Shown here: positions 17,347 through 26,302 of the stretch, piece by piece | Layout: each line of letters begins with the position of its first letter | Position numbering within the stretch: position 1 is the first letter of the stretch | Source of the DNA: CAYOWK01 sp964407665 | Lineage (GTDB): Bacteria; Pseudomonadota; Alphaproteobacteria; Caulobacterales; Hyphomonadaceae | Length of the DNA stretch: 62,344 nucleotides | Reading direction: 5' to 3' | Assembly (NCBI GenBank): GCA_964407665.1 | Contig: CAYOWK010000023.1 | Span: 1 to 62,344 of the forward strand | Translations under genes and position numbers: made by a program | The notes under the pieces: model-generated | Told to the model about the DNA's origin: nothing | The model's input: the letters and a program-made list of their open reading frames with translations, nothing else | Databases searched by the model: none

Positions 17347-18317
17347 GGCAGGATAATCGTCGAACCGCGCGTCGCACGGCTTTCGAGCGCCCGGTGGGCC
17401 TCCGCCGCATCCTGCAACGCAAAGCGCTGGTTGATGTCCGCACGCACCGCGCCCGACCGCACAGCGCCCCACAACGCCGCCGACCCGCGTTCAAGGTCCT
17501 CGCGCGCCTTCGTGAAATGGAACAGGCCCGGCCGCGTCATGACTAGCGACCCGCCCTGGTTGAGCCTCAGCGGCGGAATCGGATCGACCGGCCCGGACGC
17601 ATTGCCATAGGTGATGAACCAGCCCTTCGGGGCCAGCGACTTCAGGCTCGCGTCCGCCGAGGACCTGCCCACGCTGTCATAGACAACCGGCACGCCCCTG
17701 CCGCCCGTCAGCGCCTTCACCCGCTCGGCCACATCCTCGGATGCGAGGATCACTTCGTCACAGCCATAGCCGCGCGCAATCGCCGCCTTCTCCTCAGTCG
17801 ACACCACGCCGATCACCCGCGCGCCCAGGGCATTGGCCCACGGAACGAGGATCGAGCCAACGCCGCCGGCCGCAGCCCACACCAGCACCGTCTCGCCCGG
17901 CTTCGGCTGCCGGATCTCGAACAGAAGCATCCACGCCGTCAGCCCCTTAAGGAACAGGGCGGCGGCGTCCTCGTCCGTCACGGCGTCGGGAATGGCGATC
18001 AACCGGTCGGCCGGCAGGTTGCGGCGCGTGGCATAGGCGCCAGCCACGCCGTTATAGGCCACCCGCTCGCCGGGCTTCACGACCGTTACACCCTCGCCCA
18101 CGGCCTCCACGATACCGGCGGCCTCGGTGCCCAGAATGGCCGGCAGCTTCGAGGGGTAGAGGCCCGTGCGCGTATAGACGTCGATGAAATTCAGCCCGAT
18201 AGCCGTCTGCCGGATCGTCGCCTCGCCCGGACCGGGGGGCGGCACGTCCACGGTTTCGAACCGCATCACGTCGAGACCGCCGTTCTGGTGGATACGGATG
18301 GCGTCGGCTGTGGACAT
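17343..18317 (-). CDS. NADPH:quinone oxidoreductase, zeta-crystallin-like MDR family
   Basis: This 324-residue member of the medium-chain dehydrogenase superfamily probably reduces quinones with NADPH. Visible features are the GroES-like N-terminal domain (TAIGLNFIDVYTRTGLYP), the GTEAAGIVEAVGEGV segment and the Rossmann-fold loop WAAAGGVGSIL at about residues 148-158. The structural and catalytic zinc ligands of alcohol dehydrogenases are absent, as expected for quinone reductases. The gene is divergent from rnhB with a 50-bp spacer and overlaps the CPBP protease gene by 4 bp. It resembles Escherichia coli QorA. Confidence 0.93.
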   Translation of the reverse strand: MSTADAIRIHQNGGLDVMRFETVDVPPPGPGEATIRQTAIGLNFIDVYTRTGLYPSKLPAILGTEAAGIVEAVGEGVTVVKPGERVAYNGVAGAYATRRNLPADRLIAIPDAVTDEDAAALFLKGLTAWMLLFEIRQPKPGETVLVWAAAGGVGSILVPWANALGARVIGVVSTEEKAAIARGYGCDEVILASEDVAERVKALTGGRGVPVVYDSVGRSSADASLKSLAPKGWFITYGNASGPVDPIPPLRLNQGGSLVMTRPGLFHFTKAREDLERGSAALWGAVRSGAVRADINQRFALQDAAEAHRALESRATRGSTIILP

Positions 18318-18367
18318 GTAAGGGCTCCCGGTGGCGCAGAGTGTCGGACTCAGTTCTAAGTCGAATT

Positions 18368-18949
18368 ATGGCGGGATTGGAAATCATCTGCGGGATCGAC
18401 GAGGCGGGCCGGGGCCCGCTCGCCGGCCCTGTTTACGCTGCTGCGGTCATCCTGGACCCCCGCCAGCCGATTTCCGGGCTCGCCGACAGCAAGGTCCTCA
18501 AGCAGAAAACCCGCGAATCGCTGGCCATCCTGATCCGCGAACGCTCGCTGGCCTGGTTCATCGCCTCCGCCAGCGTGGAGGAGATCGACCGCCTCAACAT
18601 CCGCCAGGCCAACCTGCTCGCGATGCGCCGTGCGGTCGAGGGGCTGTGCGTGACGCCCACCCTGGCGCTGGTGGACGGCAACGATCCGCCCCCGCTGGCC
18701 TGTGCGGTCCAGACGATTGTCGGCGGCGACGCGTCCCACCCTGCCATTTCTGCCGCCTCGATCCTCGCGAAAGTCGCGCGTGACGCGGAAATGCTGGCGA
18801 TCGACGCCCTCCATCCCGGCTACGGATTCGCCGGTCACAAGGGCTATGGCGTGAAGGCCCACATGGAAGCCCTTCGTCTGCTGGGGCCTTGCCCCCATCA
18901 CCGGATGAGTTTTGCCCCTGTTCGGGCTGCGGCCAGCCGCGCGGCGTAG
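18368..18949 (+). CDS. rnhB: Ribonuclease HII
   Basis: RNase HII nicks RNA-DNA hybrids and removes single ribonucleotides from DNA. The ATG at 18368 gives MAGLEIICGIDEAGRGPLAG with catalytic D11 and E12. A third acidic site is in ALVDGNDPP, and the fourth is probably in ILAKVARDAEM. A GTG 27 bases upstream is possible. At 193 residues it is of normal length. It is followed by a 90-bp spacer and the phytase gene on the same strand. Confidence 0.95.
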   Translation: MAGLEIICGIDEAGRGPLAGPVYAAAVILDPRQPISGLADSKVLKQKTRESLAILIRERSLAWFIASASVEEIDRLNIRQANLLAMRRAVEGLCVTPTLALVDGNDPPPLACAVQTIVGGDASHPAISAASILAKVARDAEMLAIDALHPGYGFAGHKGYGVKAHMEALRLLGPCPHHRMSFAPVRAAASRAA

Positions 18950-19039
18950 ACACCGCGTCGCAGAATCGTCACAACCCTGTCGCGCAGACGTAACAGAGGC
19001 CGGGCAGACGGTGCGCGCATTCACCAGAGGCGGAATCCC

Positions 19040-20092
19040 ATGACCAGACTGGCACTTCTGATCGCGGGCGCCGCCTCTCTGGCGCTGGCCGCGTGCGCGA
19101 CACACCCGCCTCTGCCCGCCCCCGCGCTGGTCCAGCCATTCGCCGAGACCCCGCCCGTCGGAACCGGCGGCGGCGAGGATGCAGCCGACGACCCGGCCAT
19201 CTGGGTTCACCCGGTCGACCCTGCGAAATCGCTGATCTTCGGCACCGACAAGAAAGCCGGCCTCTACGCCTACGACCTCACCGGCAAGCAGATCCAGTCG
19301 CTCCCTTCGGGCCTGCCCAACAACGCGGACCTGCGCCAGGGCGTGAAGATGGGCGCCCGCACCGTAGACCTGATGGGCGCCAGCGACCGCTCGACCAACT
19401 CCCTAACCCTGTTCGAGATCGACGCCGCCACCGGCGTTGCGAAGGTTCTGTCCTCCACGCCGACAGGCCGCATCGAGCCCTACGGCTTCTGCATGGGCAA
19501 TGACGCGAACGGCTGGCTCGCCATAATTCCGTACAAGGACGGCGTCGCCCAGGTCTTCCGCATGGACGCCACAGGCGCCGTGAAGCCGGTCGCCGAATGG
19601 AAGTTCACCGAGGTCATGGAAGGCTGCGTGATCGACGAGGAGAACGGCGCCGTCTTCCTCTCCGAGGAAAACACCGGCCTCTGGCGCGTCGAGTACTCGG
19701 GCGCCGCCGAAACCAGCCGCCGCCTGATCGACAGGATCAACTCCGGCACGGGCCTCATCGCAGACGTTGAAGGCGTGGCGCTCTGGCGCGGCGCGAATGG
19801 CGGCGGCTATGTGGTCGTCTCCTCGCAGACCGCCGACCGCTACATGGTCTATGACCGCAAGGCTCCGAACGCCCTGCGCGGCGCCTTCCGGGTCGCCGCC
19901 TCTGCAGACGGCAAGGTTGATGGCGTCTCCCACACCGACGGCATCGAGATCACCTCGACGCCCCTCGGCCCCAACCTCCCGCGCGGCCTCTTCATCGCGC
20001 AGGACGACAGCAACACCGCCCCCGCCGCGGCCCAGAACTTCAAGTTCGTGGACTGGCGCGAAGTGGAAAAGGCGCTCGGCCTGCCGCAGTAG
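19040..20092 (+). CDS. Beta-propeller phytase lipoprotein (3-phytase)
   Basis: This is a predicted secreted or outer-membrane-anchored calcium-dependent enzyme releasing phosphate from phytate. The lipobox LALAAC places the modified cysteine at C19. The family hallmark DDPAIWVHP follows at about residues 50-58. Further propeller blocks are FGTDKKAGLYAYDL, SDRSTNSLTLFEID, EPYGFCMG, VADVEGVALW-like (ADVEGVALW) and HTDGIEIT. At 350 residues it covers one full six-bladed propeller. It ends 9 bp before the convergent mutL stop. The presence of this enzyme suggests use of organic phosphate from the environment. Confidence 0.92.
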   Translation: MTRLALLIAGAASLALAACATHPPLPAPALVQPFAETPPVGTGGGEDAADDPAIWVHPVDPAKSLIFGTDKKAGLYAYDLTGKQIQSLPSGLPNNADLRQGVKMGARTVDLMGASDRSTNSLTLFEIDAATGVAKVLSSTPTGRIEPYGFCMGNDANGWLAIIPYKDGVAQVFRMDATGAVKPVAEWKFTEVMEGCVIDEENGAVFLSEENTGLWRVEYSGAAETSRRLIDRINSGTGLIADVEGVALWRGANGGGYVVVSSQTADRYMVYDRKAPNALRGAFRVAASADGKVDGVSHTDGIEITSTPLGPNLPRGLFIAQDDSNTAPAAAQNFKFVDWREVEKALGLPQ

Positions 20093-20101
20093 CGGTTGGG
20101 A

Positions 20102-21976
20102 CTACCTGCGCCCGAACAGCCGCTCTATATCCGCGAGCTTCAGCTCAACATAGGTCGGACGCCCGTGATTGCACTGGCCTGAGTGGGGCGTCGCCTCCAT
20201 CTGGCGCAGCAGGGCGTTCATCTCCTCAAGGTTGAGCCGGCGGCCTGCCCGCACAGAGCCCCGGCACGCCATGTTGCCCATGACCTCCTCGAAGCGCTCC
20301 TTCAGCGACAGGCCCGCCTCGTACTCGAAGAAGTCATCCGCCAGATCGCGCAGCAGGCCCTGCACGTCCATCACGCCGAACAGCGCCGGCGTCGCCCGCA
20401 CCGCAACAGCGCCGCGCCCGAAGCCCTCGACCTCGAGCCCCAGCTCCTCAAGCTCGGCGGAGCGCGCCGCGACACGATCCGCGCCCTCCTCGCCGAGATC
20501 GACAATCTCAGGGATCAGCAGAGCCTGCCGCCGCACGCCGCTCGCCGACATCTCAGCCTTCATCCGCTCATACACCAGCCGCTCATGCGCCGCGTGCTGA
20601 TCGACGATGACCACGCCATCCGCCGTCTGCGCCACGATGTAGGTCTCGTGCAGCTGCGCCCGCGCCAGCCCGAGCGGCGGCAACGCCTGCTCCGCCGCGC
20701 CCTGCGGCGCAGGCTCCGCCCGAACGCTCGCGCCCATCAGAACGTCCGCCGCCGACATCAGGACACTGGCGTCGAAGGCCTCAGCCTCGCGCTCCTCGAA
20801 CGCGGGACGCCACGGCGAGACCGTCGTCTGCTGGCGGCCCCACGGCAGCGCCATCGGCGCCTCCTGCGGGCGCGCCGCGCCCAGGGCAAATCCGGTGACG
20901 GTGGTCGAGGCCCGATGCCCCGCCGCCGCCAGACCGTGCCGCAACGCGCCGATCATCAATCCGCGCACACCGCCCGGATCGCGGAACCGCACCTCGGTCT
21001 TGGCCGGATGCACGTTCACATCCACAAAGTGCGGATCGAGATCGACATAGAGCGCCGCCATGGGATGACGGTCACGCGCGAGAAAATCCTGGTAGGCCGC
21101 GCGGATCACGCCCGTCAGCAGCTTGTCCTTCACCGGCCGTCCGTTGACGAACAGATACTGATGCTGCGCGCTGCCGCGATTGAAGGTCGGCAGTCCTGCA
21201 AAGCCCCTGACGGTCACGCCATCGCGCTCGGAGTCGATCTCGATGGCGTTGTCGCGAAAATCCTTGCCCAGCACGGCAGCGATCCGCGCCAGACGCGCCG
21301 TAGCCAGCTCGCCCGTCTCCGGCGCCAGCCGCAGAACGCTGCGCCCGTCGCTCTCCAGCGACAGCCCCACATCCGGCCGCGACAGCGCGATGCGGCGGAC
21401 CACGTCACCCACCGCCAGCGCCTCGGCGCGCTCGGACTTCATGAACTTCAGACGCGCGGGCGTGGCGTAGAACAGGTCCCGCACATCGACCTGCGCGCCG
21501 TGCGGCTTCAGGCTCTCCCACGCCGCCGGACGCGCCGCCTCGCCGCGTCCGCCATCGACAGAAATGCTCCACGCTGTCTCGGAGTCGCGCTGGCGCGCCC
21601 GGATCGACAGGCGGGCAATCGACCCGATGGAGGGCAGCGCCTCGCCCCGGAAGCCCATCGTCCGGATGTTGAGAAGGTCGATCGACCCGTCCGCCTCGAC
21701 CGCCAGCTTGGACGTGGCGTGCCGCTCCACGGCCAGCGCCAGCTCCTCCGGCGACAGGCCCGAGCCGTCGTCCTCGACCAGGATGCGCTGCAGGCCGCCC
21801 GCCTCGATCAGCACCCGGACCGACCGAGCGCCCGCGTCGAGCGCATTCTCGACCAGCTCCTTGACCGCCGCAGCCGGACGCTCAATCACCTCGCCCGCCG
21901 CAATGCGGTTCACCGCATCCGGCGGCAGACGGCGGATGCGCGGCGTCGAACTGAGGGCTGCGAACGATTCGGCCAT
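20102..21976 (-). CDS. mutL: DNA mismatch repair protein MutL
   Basis: MutL links MutS mismatch recognition to strand removal. The GHKL ATPase motifs are clear in the N-terminal 120 residues: NRIAAGEVIERPAAAVKEL, VEDDGSGL and MGFRGEALPSI. The C-terminal dimerisation domain carries DQHAAHERLVYE, ACRGSVRAG and CNHGRPT. The first fits the DQHA-x2-E-x4-E metal motif of MutL proteins with latent endonuclease activity, so this one probably nicks DNA, unlike the Escherichia coli protein. It has 624 residues and lies 72 bp downstream of the DUF3035 gene on the same strand. Confidence 0.96.
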   Translation of the reverse strand: MAESFAALSSTPRIRRLPPDAVNRIAAGEVIERPAAAVKELVENALDAGARSVRVLIEAGGLQRILVEDDGSGLSPEELALAVERHATSKLAVEADGSIDLLNIRTMGFRGEALPSIGSIARLSIRARQRDSETAWSISVDGGRGEAARPAAWESLKPHGAQVDVRDLFYATPARLKFMKSERAEALAVGDVVRRIALSRPDVGLSLESDGRSVLRLAPETGELATARLARIAAVLGKDFRDNAIEIDSERDGVTVRGFAGLPTFNRGSAQHQYLFVNGRPVKDKLLTGVIRAAYQDFLARDRHPMAALYVDLDPHFVDVNVHPAKTEVRFRDPGGVRGLMIGALRHGLAAAGHRASTTVTGFALGAARPQEAPMALPWGRQQTTVSPWRPAFEEREAEAFDASVLMSAADVLMGASVRAEPAPQGAAEQALPPLGLARAQLHETYIVAQTADGVVIVDQHAAHERLVYERMKAEMSASGVRRQALLIPEIVDLGEEGADRVAARSAELEELGLEVEGFGRGAVAVRATPALFGVMDVQGLLRDLADDFFEYEAGLSLKERFEEVMGNMACRGSVRAGRRLNLEEMNALLRQMEATPHSGQCNHGRPTYVELKLADIERLFGRR

Positions 21977-22048
21977 GCGCCTAGCCTACCCTGTCGCGAG
22001 GACAGAATCAGTCCGCGATCGCTGAAACCGGTGGATGGCTACAGAGGC

Positions 22049-22564
22049 CTAGAGGCCTGGCAGCTTGCCGGCGCTGCCCTTGCGGATGACGACCGGCTTG
22101 CCGCCCGTCAGCTCCGTCTCGGCGCGCTGCACAGCCGCCAGCCGCTCGGTCTCGGCCACCGCATCCACGGCGCCGGTCTCGACGGGCTTGCCGAACTTCA
22201 GGATCGAGTCGGCGAAGCTGCGATTCTTCCGGAGAACCTTGGAGGTGTCGTAGTCGATCTCGGACCGGATGGTGCGCTCAACGGCGTCGCCGCCAGCCTG
22301 CTTGACGAGCAGTTTCTCGCCCTGGGTCGCCTCACGGCCGATATCCGCCCCGAACACCGCGACGCGGGCGGCGGCGTCAGCCGTCAGTTCCTGCGGGCGG
22401 CTCTCGCCGGGAGCGGGCGGACGCAGATTGTATTCCGGCGGCACGGTCAGCGGAGCCTTCCGGACCACGCGGAACTCGTCCGGCGTCTGGGGACCCGAGG
22501 AACAGGCCGTTGCAGCCAGCGCCGCGGTGGCGGCCGTCAGAAGCAGGATCGTCTTACGCGCCAC
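22049..22564 (-). CDS. DUF3035 lipoprotein (BamF-like)
   Basis: The protein has 171 residues with a lipoprotein signal; the cysteine is C21 in AATACSSG. The family block PDEFRVVRKAPLTVPPEYNL follows at about residues 28-47. DUF3035 lipoproteins are common in alphaproteobacteria, next to lspA. As I recall, this family includes BamF, an alphaproteobacterial accessory of the outer-membrane beta-barrel assembly complex; I cannot confirm that for this protein. It lies between lspA (60 bp away) and mutL (72 bp away) on the same strand, so it is probably part of an ileS-lspA-DUF3035-mutL unit. Confidence 0.85.
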   Translation of the reverse strand: MARKTILLLTAATAALAATACSSGPQTPDEFRVVRKAPLTVPPEYNLRPPAPGESRPQELTADAAARVAVFGADIGREATQGEKLLVKQAGGDAVERTIRSEIDYDTSKVLRKNRSFADSILKFGKPVETGAVDAVAETERLAAVQRAETELTGGKPVVIRKGSAGKLPGL

Positions 22565-22624
22565 GCTCTAGTCTCCTTGCGACGTCGCCCGAAATGTCAG
22601 GGCCGGGTCGTTTGCAGCTGCACT

Positions 22625-23182
22625 CTAGCTCTTGGTTGGGCGGCTTGCCAGCACTTGATCCAGCAAGAGCAGCGCGGCCCCGACCGTGATGCCCGCATCC
22701 GCCACATTGAAGATCCAGGGGAACCAGAACCCGGAAAAATCAAGGAAATCGACTACTGCCCCGAACCGGGCGCGGTCAATCATGTTGCCGATCGCCCCGC
22801 CAATGACCAGCGAAAGCGCCAGAGCCGTTGTCGTCCGGGCGGCGCGGAGCAGCCAGATGATGAAACCGATGGCGATTCCGGAGGTCATCAGAAAGAGCGC
22901 CCAGCGGGCCCAGCCCTCAGCCTGGAGGACCCCGAAGCTCACGCCCCGGTTCCAGGTCATCGTGAAGCTGAAGAACGGTTCGCTGTTGAAGATCGGCCCA
23001 ACCACCTCAAAGCCGCCGCAGGGCTGGGTGCGATCCAGGCAGCCCAGCGCGTTGAACGCGCCCTCGCCCAGCACCCACGCCTTGCTGATCTGGTCCAGAA
23101 CGATGATGGCGATCGCCAGGGGAAGCCCCCATCGCCAGTACCGGGTGATCGACTCTCTGGGCAGCACCGCGGACAGCTTCAT
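22625..23182 (-). CDS. lspA: Lipoprotein signal peptidase (signal peptidase II)
   Basis: This inner-membrane aspartyl protease cleaves prolipoprotein signal peptides after diacylglyceryl transfer. The catalytic blocks are GGAIGNMIDRARFG and FNVADAGITVG, each contributing one Asp. Four membrane segments are visible, and the early DQISKAWVL segment is typical. At 185 residues it is slightly long because of an insertion (GCLDRTQPCGGFEVVG) in the first periplasmic loop, with a pair of cysteines that might form a disulfide. It begins 3 bp after the ileS stop. Several lipoproteins in this window are its likely substrates. Confidence 0.95.
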   Translation of the reverse strand: MKLSAVLPRESITRYWRWGLPLAIAIIVLDQISKAWVLGEGAFNALGCLDRTQPCGGFEVVGPIFNSEPFFSFTMTWNRGVSFGVLQAEGWARWALFLMTSGIAIGFIIWLLRAARTTTALALSLVIGGAIGNMIDRARFGAVVDFLDFSGFWFPWIFNVADAGITVGAALLLLDQVLASRPTKS

Positions 23183-23185
23183 GGC

Positions 23186-26125
23186 TCAGGCTCTCGAACT
23201 GCGGATTTCGCGAACAGCGGCGGCGTCCCTCGGCGTGATATCCGGGAACTCCGGATCAGCCATGGCGGGATCGAAGTACTTCCACGACCGGGCGCACTTC
23301 ACGCCCACAGCCGGGTGGCAGACAACGGCGACACCTTCGCCGCCCTGCACGAGGCTCGCGCCGGACGTGATGAAGATATCCGCCGCATTCTCGCCGTCGA
23401 ACGCCGCCAGCAGATCGGGATCGGCGACAGCCACATCGACGCGCGCCTCAAGCGACGCGCCGATACGCTTCTCGCGCCGCTCGACCTCGAGCGCGCCCGT
23501 CACAACACGCCGCACCTTGAAGATGCGATCCCACTGAGCCGCCAGAGCCTCGTCCCGCCAGTCCGCCGGCGTCACCGGGAATTGCTGGAGATGGATCGAT
23601 CCGGCTCCCGGAGCGCGCTGCTCCCACGCCTCTTCGCAGGTGAACACCATGACCGGCGCCAGCCACGCAACGAGCCGGTCGAAGACTTCGGCCATCACCG
23701 TCCGGCAGGCCCTGCGGCGCAGGTCCGAAGGGGCGTCGCAATAGAGGCTGTCCTTGCGGATGTCGAAATAGACCGCCGACAGGTCGACCACGCAGAAGTT
23801 CAGCAGCGCGTGGAAGGCGGTCTTGAAGTCGAACTTCGCATAGGACCCACGCACCAGCTCATCGAGCTCCGAGAGGCGATGAAGCACCCACTTCTCGAGA
23901 CCCGGCATCTGGTCGCGCGTCACGCGTTCGGCGTCGGTGAAGCTGTCCAGCGCGCCAAGCAGATAGCGGTAGGTGTTGCGCAGCTTGCGGTAGATCTCGA
24001 CATTGGCGCCGATGATATCGGGCCCGAAGGACGGATCGTCCGTGTAGTCGGACGACGCCACCCAGATCCGCATGATGTCCGCGCCATACTTGTCGCAGAC
24101 TTCCTGGGGCGCGATCACGTTGCCCAGCGACTTGGACATCTTTCGTCCATCCTGCGCCACCACGAAGCCGTGGGTGACGATGGCCTTGTAGGGCGCATGG
24201 CCACGCGTGGCGCAGCTCTCCAGCAGCGACGACTGGAACCAGCCGCGATGCTGGTCGGAGCCCTCCAGGTAGACGTCGGCCGGCGGGACCTTCGAATCCT
24301 GCTCGGCGTAGCCGCGATCCTCCAGCGTGAAGGCGTGCGTGGTTCCGCTGTCGAACCAGACGTCGAGGATGTCGTTGACCTTGTCGAAGTCGGCAGCGTC
24401 GTAGTCCTCACCGAGGAACACCGAAGCATCGGCGCTGAACCACGCATCGGCCCCGCCCTTGGCGACGGCATCCACGATGCGCGCGTTGACGGCGGCGTCC
24501 TTGAGGATCTCGCCAGTCGCCCTGTTGACAAACAGCGTGAGCGGCACGCCCCACGCACGCTGGCGGGAGATCAGCCAGTCGGGGCGATCCTCGACCATCG
24601 AACGCAGCCGGTCCCGCCCGCGCTCGGGCGTGAAAGCGGTCGCAGCGATCGCTTCGAGCGACAGCTGGCGCAGCGTCCTGCCCTCTGCGAACGCCGTCTC
24701 AAGCGGCGTATCCATCGAGATGAACCACTGCGGCGTCGCACGCCGGATCACCGGCGCCTTGGACCGCCACGAGTGCGCATCGCGCAGCGTCGTGAAGCCG
24801 CGCGCGAGCAGGTTGCCGGCCTCGATCAGCTTGTCCATCACCGCCTTGTTGGCCGGCCCGTCCTCGCCCCGCTTCTTGCCATCCAGCCGGATGATCTCCA
24901 GCCCCTCGAACCCCGGGCAGTCTTTCGTGTAGCGGCCGAACGCATCAACCGAGTCCGGAATGGACGTGTCGATGCCCCGCGCGGCCAGTTGCTTCGCATT
25001 GGTCATCCAGACCTGATAATCGTCCTCGCCATGCCCGGGCGCCGTGTGGACGAAGCCCGTGCCCGTTTCGTCGGAGACGTGCTCGCCCGCGAGCAGCGGC
25101 ACTTCGTACTGATAGCCGCCCAGGCCTGCAGCGCGCAGGGGGTGCGCCAGCGAGAGGCCGGCAGGATCAACCGCCGCCACCTTTGTCCAGGAAGCAGCCT
25201 TCGCAGCCTTCATGACGCTCTCGGCCAGCTTGTCCGCAACAATGATGCGGTCGCCCGGCTTGATCCACGGCTGGAACGCCAGTCCTTCCTCAAGCGCAGC
25301 GCACTCGTAGAGGCCATATTCAATTGCAGGATTGAACGAGACCGCGCGGTTGGCCGGGATGGTCCAAGGGGTCGTCGTCCAGATGACCACCGATGCCGCG
25401 GCGGCTCCATCCGGTCCCCGGACAATCGGAAACTTCACCCAGATCGTCGTGGCCTTGCGGTCCTCGTATTCGATCTCGGCCTCGGCCAGCGCGGTCTGCT
25501 CCACCGGCGACCACATGACGGGCTTTGCGCCGCGCTTGAGCTGGCCCGAGGTCGCAACCTTCAGGAACTCCTTCACGGTCGCCGCTTCCGACGTATAGGC
25601 CATCGTCAGGTAGGGATCGTTCCAGTTCCCAACGACGCCAAGCCGCTTGAACTCGGTGCGCTGCACATCGATCCAGCCCTCGGCATAGGCGCGGCAAGCC
25701 TGCCGGAACTCGGTCGTGCTGACGTCCCGCTTCTGTTTGTTGTTGGCCCGGAAATTCTCCTCGACCTTCCACTCGATCGGCAGGCCGTGGCAGTCCCAGC
25801 CGGGAACGTAGTCCGCGTCGTGGCCGGTCATCTGGTGCGTGCGGACAACCAGATCCTTGAGGATCTTATTCATCCCCGTGCCGATGTGGATGTGGCCGTT
25901 CGCATAGGGCGGGCCGTCGTGCAGGATGAACGGCTTGGCGCCGCGCGCCTTCGCGTCGGCCCGCAGCTGTTCGTACAGCCTGCCCTGTTCCCAGGCGGCG
26001 ATCCGCGCGGGCTCCTGGCTGGGCAGATTGCCCCGCATCGGGAATTCGGTCTTCGGAAGGAACAGCGTGTCGCGATAGTCGGCGCCTGCCGGTGTCTCGG
26101 CGTCTTGTCCGGTGGATTTGCTCAT
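23186..26125 (-). CDS. ileS: Isoleucyl-tRNA synthetase
   Basis: This class I synthetase charges tRNA-Ile with isoleucine and edits valine. The HIGH-type motif is GPPYANGHIHIGTG near residue 73, and the KMSKS loop is GRKMSKSLGN near residue 660. The editing-domain segment VIWTTTPWTIPANRAVSF and the block WDCHGLPIEWKVE are present. The protein has 979 residues. No C-terminal zinc finger is obvious after the anticodon-binding domain. It is preceded by a 177-bp spacer with a strong hairpin and followed directly by lspA, the usual bacterial order. Confidence 0.97.
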   Translation of the reverse strand: MSKSTGQDAETPAGADYRDTLFLPKTEFPMRGNLPSQEPARIAAWEQGRLYEQLRADAKARGAKPFILHDGPPYANGHIHIGTGMNKILKDLVVRTHQMTGHDADYVPGWDCHGLPIEWKVEENFRANNKQKRDVSTTEFRQACRAYAEGWIDVQRTEFKRLGVVGNWNDPYLTMAYTSEAATVKEFLKVATSGQLKRGAKPVMWSPVEQTALAEAEIEYEDRKATTIWVKFPIVRGPDGAAAASVVIWTTTPWTIPANRAVSFNPAIEYGLYECAALEEGLAFQPWIKPGDRIIVADKLAESVMKAAKAASWTKVAAVDPAGLSLAHPLRAAGLGGYQYEVPLLAGEHVSDETGTGFVHTAPGHGEDDYQVWMTNAKQLAARGIDTSIPDSVDAFGRYTKDCPGFEGLEIIRLDGKKRGEDGPANKAVMDKLIEAGNLLARGFTTLRDAHSWRSKAPVIRRATPQWFISMDTPLETAFAEGRTLRQLSLEAIAATAFTPERGRDRLRSMVEDRPDWLISRQRAWGVPLTLFVNRATGEILKDAAVNARIVDAVAKGGADAWFSADASVFLGEDYDAADFDKVNDILDVWFDSGTTHAFTLEDRGYAEQDSKVPPADVYLEGSDQHRGWFQSSLLESCATRGHAPYKAIVTHGFVVAQDGRKMSKSLGNVIAPQEVCDKYGADIMRIWVASSDYTDDPSFGPDIIGANVEIYRKLRNTYRYLLGALDSFTDAERVTRDQMPGLEKWVLHRLSELDELVRGSYAKFDFKTAFHALLNFCVVDLSAVYFDIRKDSLYCDAPSDLRRRACRTVMAEVFDRLVAWLAPVMVFTCEEAWEQRAPGAGSIHLQQFPVTPADWRDEALAAQWDRIFKVRRVVTGALEVERREKRIGASLEARVDVAVADPDLLAAFDGENAADIFITSGASLVQGGEGVAVVCHPAVGVKCARSWKYFDPAMADPEFPDITPRDAAAVREIRSSRA

Positions 26126-26177
26126 GGGGGCGTCTGCCTGGCCGTCGTGAAAATGGGAACTGGACTCGATACGGCTT

Positions 26178-26210
26178 CCCGGCGCGCAACCTCAGACGAG
26201 GCGCGCCGGG
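26178..26210 (-). promoter_or_regulatory. Strong stem-loop in the ileS upstream spacer
   Basis: A nested inverted repeat pairs cccggcgcg with cgcgccggg, with an inner cctc-agac-gagg hairpin. It begins 53 bases before the ileS ATG and lies between ribF and ileS. No U tract follows. It may end ribF transcription partially, protect the mRNA, or regulate ileS. Function is not shown by the sequence. Confidence 0.4.
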
Positions 26211-26302
26211 TCCATAATTCGTATGGCGGCACGGGTGGCGAACAGCATGGGCCGCTCCATAGCAGCGCTTCGCCGCCCGCGCAAAGGCCTCGGCGCCCTC
26301 GC

